The notes under the pieces are model-generated. The model did not search any database. It saw only the letters and a list, made by a program, of their open reading frames with translations, and was not told where the DNA came from. A stretch of DNA of 12,286 nucleotides, taken from NCBI GenBank assembly GCA_004335635.1, contig QAXH01004360.1:10589-22874 (forward strand). The letters are read 5' to 3'. Positions 7,552 to 12,286 of the stretch are shown here, piece after piece (the stretch's first letter is position 1; each line of letters begins with the position of its first letter). The DNA is from Chloromonas sp. AAM2 (lineage: Eukaryota; Chlorophyta; Chlorophyceae; Chlamydomonadales; Chlamydomonadaceae). The position numbers and the translations under genes are program-made.

Positions 7552-7590
7552 TTTGATTATTTGACAAATACAAATATTTTGTGCTTTTTG
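7552..7590 (+). promoter_or_regulatory. Possible gltB promoter
   Basis: Two overlapping readings exist. Bacteroidota-style: TTTG at 7552-7555 followed after about 19 bases by TATTTTG (7575-7581), one base short of TAnnTTTG. Sigma-70-style: TTGACA at 7561-7566, but no good -10 hexamer at 17 bases. Either would give a leader of roughly 35-50 bases before the gltB ATG. Confidence 0.25.
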
Positions 7591-7630
7591 TGAGTACTTA
7601 TCTCGCCTAACCATCGAAGAGAAAAATATT

Positions 7631-10600
7631 ATGAACCGAAATAATTTAAGTTACACCGGTGAAGAAAGTTCTGCCTGTGGGGTAGGATTTATCGCCAGTC
7701 GTAAAGGAATTTTTGCAAACGAACATTTAATAAGTGGGCTTCATGCCTTGAAATGTGTGGAGCATCGTGGTGCATGTGGTGCAGACGGAGTAACAGGTGA
7801 CGGAGCCGGTATTATGACCGACATACCGTTTAATATGTTCGGATATGAACAAGATACGGTTGCCATAGCCACGCTGTTTGTCACAAACGATCCGGTAAAG
7901 CAACGCAAGTCGCTCGAGATTTTTCAGCATACGTTTGAATATATGGGCCTCCCAATCCTTGAATATCGGGATGTACCCGTAAATACCGATGTCTTGGGAA
8001 AAGAAGCTTTAGATACGCTTCCGGTAATCAAGCATGTGGTTATTGAACGGCCCGCCCGAAGCCGTACCAACCTCGCCTTTGATAAACTACTATATCAGGC
8101 AAAACAGATGACGATGTTAAAGCTTTACTCTACGGAATTGGTAGGTAATTTATACTTTACATCCCTATCTGCACAGACCATCGTATATAAAGGCCTATGT
8201 AAAGCAGATGCCCTTCAGGAGCTGTATCCTGATCTGCAAAATCCTGATTTTAAAACTAGATTTACTTTATTTCACCGAAGGTTTAGCACCAACACAAGAA
8301 CCTCTTGGGATAAAGTGCAGCCTTTTCGTTTAATCGGTCACAATGGTGAGATTAATACAATAGCCGGAAATCGGTCGTGGGCAAAATCACGGGAAAAGAT
8401 GATCGGTGCGGAAAAATATGAACTGCTTACCCGAAAAGGCATTAGTGATTCAGGTAGTTTTAATGAGATGGTTGAAGCCATGCGCTACCGAAGCGGAGTT
8501 CCCAATGTAGAAGATATTCTCGCTTTAATGGTTCCCCCTGCTAACATTGATAATGAATTTTATACGTTTTGGAGCAGAGCCATGGAACCGTGGGACGGTC
8601 CCGCTTTCATTTCCTATGCAAACGGCTATACAATCGGTGCCCGGTTAGACCGGAACGGATTTCGACCCGCTCGATGGTCGCGAACTGAAGATCATTTTTA
8701 TCTCTCCTCTGAAGCAGGAACTTTTGAAGTTGATGAATCGAAAATTGATGCCAAAGGGACTCTTTTTGCAGGCCGTGGCGTAACTCTTGATTTAAGCACC
8801 GGAGAAGTTCACTTTCGTGACCCCAGCCACTCGAAGGAAAATGAAGATGCGAAATTTGATTCCAGGCTCACGCCCATCCCGGAAGAAGTTGGAGATCCAA
8901 AAAAATCTTATCTCGAAAAACTTCCTTTATTTAGTTATACCGATGAGGAACTGAAAAAAGTGATCTACCCGATGGCCACGGAAGGAAAAGAACCTGTAGG
9001 TTCTATGGGAGATACCGCAAGGTTAGCTGTACTTTCAACGGAACCTCGCTCCTTTTTTGATCACTTTTACCAGAATTTTTCGCAGGTTACTAATCCACCG
9101 TTGGATTATATACGTGAAGAAGTTGTGACGGACCTGCGGACCCACCTTGGCAAAAAGCCGAACATATTTGAGCCAAAAGAACTTATTCCTCCGGCTCCAG
9201 CTTTTTTGCTTAAAAGCCCATTTTTGAGTTTATCCCAAATGGATTATTTACACTCTATCGTTGGGGGTAGTTTGTCAGAAGAACAAATTGTTCCGGTCCG
9301 GCTTTCCATGACGTTCAAGAGAACGCACGGCGTTGTGGGTTTCAAAGCTAAGCTCAGGGAACTTGCTGATTCTGCAATTGAAGCGGCTCAGAACGGTCAT
9401 TCTATCATCATTCTGACAGATCGTGATGCCTCTTACGAATATCCGGCCATTCCATCATTATTAGCACTTCGGTCGGTCGTCAATAACTTAAACGAGCATG
9501 GTCTCAGACTAAATGCTTCCGTTGTTATTGACTCCGGGGAAGTCAAAAATACCCATCATGCCGCAGCTATTATTGGCTTCGGAGCCTATGCGGTTTGTCC
9601 TTACATGGCACTTGATGTGGCTCGCAATGACGATAATCGTGCCCTGAAAAAACTGGATGCAGACACGAAAGAGCAGAATTATCTCCATGCGCTTGATCAA
9701 GGTCTGTTAAAGATCATGGCAAAATGTGGAATTTCTGTTGTACGAAGTTATCAAAGTGCAAAACTGTTTTCAGCAGTGGGCCTTGATAAGCAAGTCATCA
9801 GAGACTTTTTCCCCGGTATACAAAGCCCAATTGGTGGAATTACGCTTGATCAAATTGGTGAGCAGGTGTTAGAACGCACACAACATCTGAGGGATGAGGA
9901 CTTAAGCGAAATGAAACCGCTTAAAACATATCAGTATAAAGAGCATGCCCGCGGAAAAATGGGTGAGAAACACTCAATGACGAGCTCCAGGTCAAAGGCT
10001 ATTCATGAGTTGGTTCGTGATAAGGAACTCGACCTTACTGACATGGAACTCTTTGATGAATATCTTAAATCAGGTCATGAGGACGAACCCGTTGCACTCC
10101 GCCATTTATTAGACACTAAGAAGTCTGATAAGCCATTGGATTTAGAGGAAGTAAAACCGATTGACCACATACTTCAAAAGTTTGGTTCGGGAGCAATGTC
10201 ATTTGGTGCTATTAGTGCTGAATCACAACGAGATATTTTCCGAGCCATGAAAGAAATCGGTGGACGGTGTAATAGCGGTGAGGGAGGGGAAAATCCCTAT
10301 TACTTTACCGAGGGCATATCGGCTTCCGTTAAGCAAATCGCTTCTGGTCGTTTTGGCGTAACCGGGGAATACCTCGTAGCCGGAGATGAAATTCAAATCA
10401 AAGTTTGTCAGGGTGCGAAGCCGGGTGAAGGTGGACAGCTGATGGGGGTAAAAGTCACAGAAGATATTGCCCGGGCGCGATTTGCAAATCCCGGATTTGA
10501 CCTTATATCCCCACCACCGCTGCATGACATTTACAGTATTGAAGACCTGAAACAACTCATTCATGATCTCAAACAACTTCACCCTGATGGTAAAGTTAGT

Positions 10601-12067
10601 GTGAAATTGGTCTCAGGTGTGAACATTGGAACGATTGCCGTAGGAGTTGCCAAGGCTGGTGCGGACGTAATTCAAGTTTCCGGCGGAGAAGGTGGAACAG
10701 GAGCGGCTTCTCTGAGTTCGATGAAGCATGCTGGTTTACCCTGGGAAATCGGGCTTCCTGAAGTACATCAATCATTAGTGGAAAACAACCTGAGAGATCA
10801 TGTTATACTCAGAACCGATGGTGGACTTTCTTCAGGGAAAGACATCGTATTGGCATCTATTTTAGGTGCAGAAGAATTTGATTTCGGTAAACTTCTACTT
10901 ATTGCTGAAGGATGTATAATGGCACGTATTTGTGAAAAAAATACATGTCCAACAGGAATTGCTACACACGATCCAAAATTCAAGGCCAAATACAAAGGCC
11001 ACAAAGATCATGTTGTAGATACCTTAAAATACCTTGCTCAGGATGTTCGAAGGGTTCTTGCAGAAATGGGAGCTACGTCCCTTTCTGATGTTTTTGGGCA
11101 AACCCAGTACCTACAAATGCATCCTAAACGAGAAGATCTCATCAGGGAAAAGAATTTTGATCTGAGCTATTTTCTTAACGCACCATCCTATTCCAAAGAA
11201 CAAAATCTGCTGGGACTCTCAGATCCTATAAGTCCACTAAACCAAAAGATAGTGGATGATTTGAGTGAAGCTGTTGACGAGAATAAAGACATCAGCAAAG
11301 AATACCAGGTGTACAATACCGATCGTTCGGTGCTGGCAACATTTTTTGGTGAACTTTCCCGAAAAATGAGTCGTCAGCGACTTAAGGAAATTAAGGAAGG
11401 CAAAGAATTCAAGAATCCGTACAGTAAAACAATTTCATTGCTTTTTAAAGGCAGCGCCGGACAAAGTTTTGGCGTATTTCAAAATGGAAATGTGAATGTA
11501 CGTTTAGTTGGCGAAGCCAATGACTCTGTTTGTAAATCAATGTCTGGTGGTAAAACGGTTATTGTACCGCCAAAAGAAGCAAAATATGAACCCAGTGAAA
11601 ATGCAATTATCGGGAACTGTGCGCTTTATGGTGCTACAGGAGGTACTTTTTACGTAAATGGGCAGGCCGGCGATCGTTTTGCAGTTCGAAATAGTGGATG
11701 TACGGCTGTGGTAGAAGGAACCGGTTTACACGCCTGTGAATATATGACCAATGGTACGGTTGTAATTCTTGGTGGCACCTCAAATAACATTGGAGCTGGT
11801 ATGACCGGTGGAGAATTATTCCTCTTTGAAGATCCCGGTAGTAAAATAAATCGGCAGTATATCGATGCCGTGCAACTAACCCAAAAAGATGAGGAAAAAC
11901 TGAAATCCATCATTCAGGACTACCATTCGGAAACAGGTTCTACCAAAGCTGATTACATTTTATCAGATTGGGAGAATGTAAAATCTCAATTTAAAAAGTT
12001 CATTCCTGTTTCTATGATTGATCAGGATACCCAAACTGAAAAAGCTTCTGTTGAAAAGAATTCCTAA
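7631..12067 (+). CDS. gltB: Glutamate synthase large (alpha) subunit, NAD(P)H-type by sequence
   Basis: The 1478-residue protein has all four domains of GOGAT alpha subunits: a class II glutaminase (from Cys16 to about 430), a central domain (about 460-740), the FMN-binding synthase domain (about 820-1190) and a C-terminal GXGXG beta-helix (about 1220-1470). Cys16 in ACGVGF is the catalytic nucleophile, exposed after removal of a 15-residue propeptide; HRRFSTNT (215-222) and GHNGEIN (236-242) complete the glutaminase site. The 3Fe-4S cluster cysteines are C1095, C1101 and C1106 (Cx5Cx4C). Overall it transfers the glutamine amide to 2-oxoglutarate, giving two glutamates. Only 13 residues separate SGEGGE (882-887) from KQIASGRFG (901 on), so the insertion called the ferredoxin loop in Fd-GltS is absent; this points to the NAD(P)H type that needs GltD for electrons. 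No gltD follows: a terminator does. Confidence 0.97.
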   Translation: MNRNNLSYTGEESSACGVGFIASRKGIFANEHLISGLHALKCVEHRGACGADGVTGDGAGIMTDIPFNMFGYEQDTVAIATLFVTNDPVKQRKSLEIFQHTFEYMGLPILEYRDVPVNTDVLGKEALDTLPVIKHVVIERPARSRTNLAFDKLLYQAKQMTMLKLYSTELVGNLYFTSLSAQTIVYKGLCKADALQELYPDLQNPDFKTRFTLFHRRFSTNTRTSWDKVQPFRLIGHNGEINTIAGNRSWAKSREKMIGAEKYELLTRKGISDSGSFNEMVEAMRYRSGVPNVEDILALMVPPANIDNEFYTFWSRAMEPWDGPAFISYANGYTIGARLDRNGFRPARWSRTEDHFYLSSEAGTFEVDESKIDAKGTLFAGRGVTLDLSTGEVHFRDPSHSKENEDAKFDSRLTPIPEEVGDPKKSYLEKLPLFSYTDEELKKVIYPMATEGKEPVGSMGDTARLAVLSTEPRSFFDHFYQNFSQVTNPPLDYIREEVVTDLRTHLGKKPNIFEPKELIPPAPAFLLKSPFLSLSQMDYLHSIVGGSLSEEQIVPVRLSMTFKRTHGVVGFKAKLRELADSAIEAAQNGHSIIILTDRDASYEYPAIPSLLALRSVVNNLNEHGLRLNASVVIDSGEVKNTHHAAAIIGFGAYAVCPYMALDVARNDDNRALKKLDADTKEQNYLHALDQGLLKIMAKCGISVVRSYQSAKLFSAVGLDKQVIRDFFPGIQSPIGGITLDQIGEQVLERTQHLRDEDLSEMKPLKTYQYKEHARGKMGEKHSMTSSRSKAIHELVRDKELDLTDMELFDEYLKSGHEDEPVALRHLLDTKKSDKPLDLEEVKPIDHILQKFGSGAMSFGAISAESQRDIFRAMKEIGGRCNSGEGGENPYYFTEGISASVKQIASGRFGVTGEYLVAGDEIQIKVCQGAKPGEGGQLMGVKVTEDIARARFANPGFDLISPPPLHDIYSIEDLKQLIHDLKQLHPDGKVSVKLVSGVNIGTIAVGVAKAGADVIQVSGGEGGTGAASLSSMKHAGLPWEIGLPEVHQSLVENNLRDHVILRTDGGLSSGKDIVLASILGAEEFDFGKLLLIAEGCIMARICEKNTCPTGIATHDPKFKAKYKGHKDHVVDTLKYLAQDVRRVLAEMGATSLSDVFGQTQYLQMHPKREDLIREKNFDLSYFLNAPSYSKEQNLLGLSDPISPLNQKIVDDLSEAVDENKDISKEYQVYNTDRSVLATFFGELSRKMSRQRLKEIKEGKEFKNPYSKTISLLFKGSAGQSFGVFQNGNVNVRLVGEANDSVCKSMSGGKTVIVPPKEAKYEPSENAIIGNCALYGATGGTFYVNGQAGDRFAVRNSGCTAVVEGTGLHACEYMTNGTVVILGGTSNNIGAGMTGGELFLFEDPGSKINRQYIDAVQLTQKDEEKLKSIIQDYHSETGSTKADYILSDWENVKSQFKKFIPVSMIDQDTQTEKASVEKNS

Positions 12068-12107
12068 GACTTCACTCACTTATTGATTCTTATAGCAGCA
12101 GTAGCTT

Positions 12108-12142
12108 ACCCCGTTCATCATAAGATGTTCGGGGTTTTTTTT
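12108..12142 (+). terminator. Intrinsic terminator after gltB
   Basis: ACCCCG (12108-12113) pairs with CGGGGT (12130-12135); inside, a 2x2 mismatch is followed by CATC/GATG (12116-12119, 12124-12127) closing an ATAA loop. The right arm runs directly into a T-run (12135-12142). It lies 40 bases after the gltB stop and is the strongest terminator in the window. On the minus strand no T-run follows the hairpin, so it appears one-directional. Confidence 0.9.
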
Positions 12143-12244
12143 GAATACCTATTTCTGCTTTTAGGAATATATTTAAACCAATAGTTTGAAGCTCCGGCAC
12201 ATAACACTGCGGTGAGAAAAGGCAAATTACGGCATTGAAAAATC

Positions 12245-12286
12245 TTAGGCTTCCACTAAATAAACTTCACTTGCAATGGCATGGCC
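12245..12286 (-). CDS. Possible C-terminal end of a convergent minus-strand gene (13 codons plus stop)
   Basis: Reading the minus strand from the right edge, one frame gives GHAIASEVYLVEA followed by TAA at 12247-12245. The composition looks protein-like and convergent placement beyond the gltB terminator is reasonable, but 13 residues cannot identify a family. The other two minus-strand frames stop within 8-10 codons. The 102 bases between the terminator and this point show nothing recognisable. Confidence 0.25.
   Translation of the reverse strand, partial: GHAIASEVYLVEA

Larger units (their letters stand above)
7323..7630 (+). promoter_or_regulatory. 308-base hisF-gltB intergenic region with several inverted repeats
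   Basis: No coding frame is evident in this gap. It holds several short inverted repeats: TCCTAA/TTAGGA (7404-7420), CTTTT-CC-AAAAG (7446-7457), TGAAATT/AATTTCA (7466-7472 and 7489-7495) and a perfect dyad at 7523-7545. A possible promoter follows near 7552-7590, and gltB starts at 7631 behind an A-rich leader (GAAGAG at 7616-7621 is a weak Shine-Dalgarno-like match). The likely role is hisF termination plus control of gltB; no riboswitch class I know of was recognised. Confidence 0.5.

Noticed and set aside
7561..7566. TTGACA as a confident sigma-70 -35 box for gltB
   Set aside because: No acceptable -10 hexamer lies 16-18 bases downstream, and the apparent lineage does not usually rely on this consensus; kept only as an option in a weak promoter call.
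10223..10582. Minus-strand open frame of about 119 codons opposite gltB
   Set aside because: It is antisense to the conserved FMN domain of GltB; codon constraint on the sense strand explains the lack of stops.
12276..12286. ATG on the plus strand near the right edge as a gltD start
   Set aside because: Only 11 bases are available, the residues (Met-Ala-Trp) do not resemble GltD N-termini, and the site is over 200 bases past gltB and behind a strong terminator.

Overview
The window is chromosomal, AT-rich and densely coding. It most likely comes from the Bacteroidota/Balneolota/Rhodothermota side of the FCB group. This is inferred from the general look of the LepA and GltB proteins, from A/T-rich leaders without clear Shine-Dalgarno sequences, and from the absence of obvious E. 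coli-type promoters. No database comparison was possible, so the phylum call is moderate and the genus is open.

Layout. Positions 1-5517 are all on the minus strand. Read in that direction they hold an AttEFGH-like export cassette (ABC ATPase 5517-4777, a two-module FtsX-type permease 4780-2234, an AttH/CrtC-like lipocalin-fold exported protein 2132-954), then a stand-alone hisE (834-496), then the start of lepA (351-1, running off the left edge). Positions 5670-12067 are on the plus strand: hisA (5670-6425), hisF (6564-7322) and a very large glutamate synthase large subunit, gltB (7631-12067), closed by a clear intrinsic terminator at 12108-12142. The last 42 bases may be the tail of a convergent minus-strand gene.

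Function. HisE, HisA and HisF carry out steps 2, 4 and 5 of histidine biosynthesis. hisH, hisI, hisG and the rest are not in the window, so the pathway is scattered, and the transporter cassette lies between hisE and hisA. GltB makes glutamate from glutamine and 2-oxoglutarate. HisF uses ammonia from glutamine through its HisH partner, so hisF and gltB share a link to glutamine nitrogen, but they are 308 bases apart and probably separately transcribed. The ATPase and permease overlap by 4 bases and must be co-translated; the AttH-like protein follows after 101 bases and is probably the exported partner.

I found no mobile element, CRISPR array, tRNA, rRNA or toxin gene. The most interesting points are the transporter/AttH cassette, a GltB that looks NAD(P)H-type but has no adjacent gltD, and a perfect 11-base-arm dyad with other short inverted repeats in the 308-base hisF-gltB gap.
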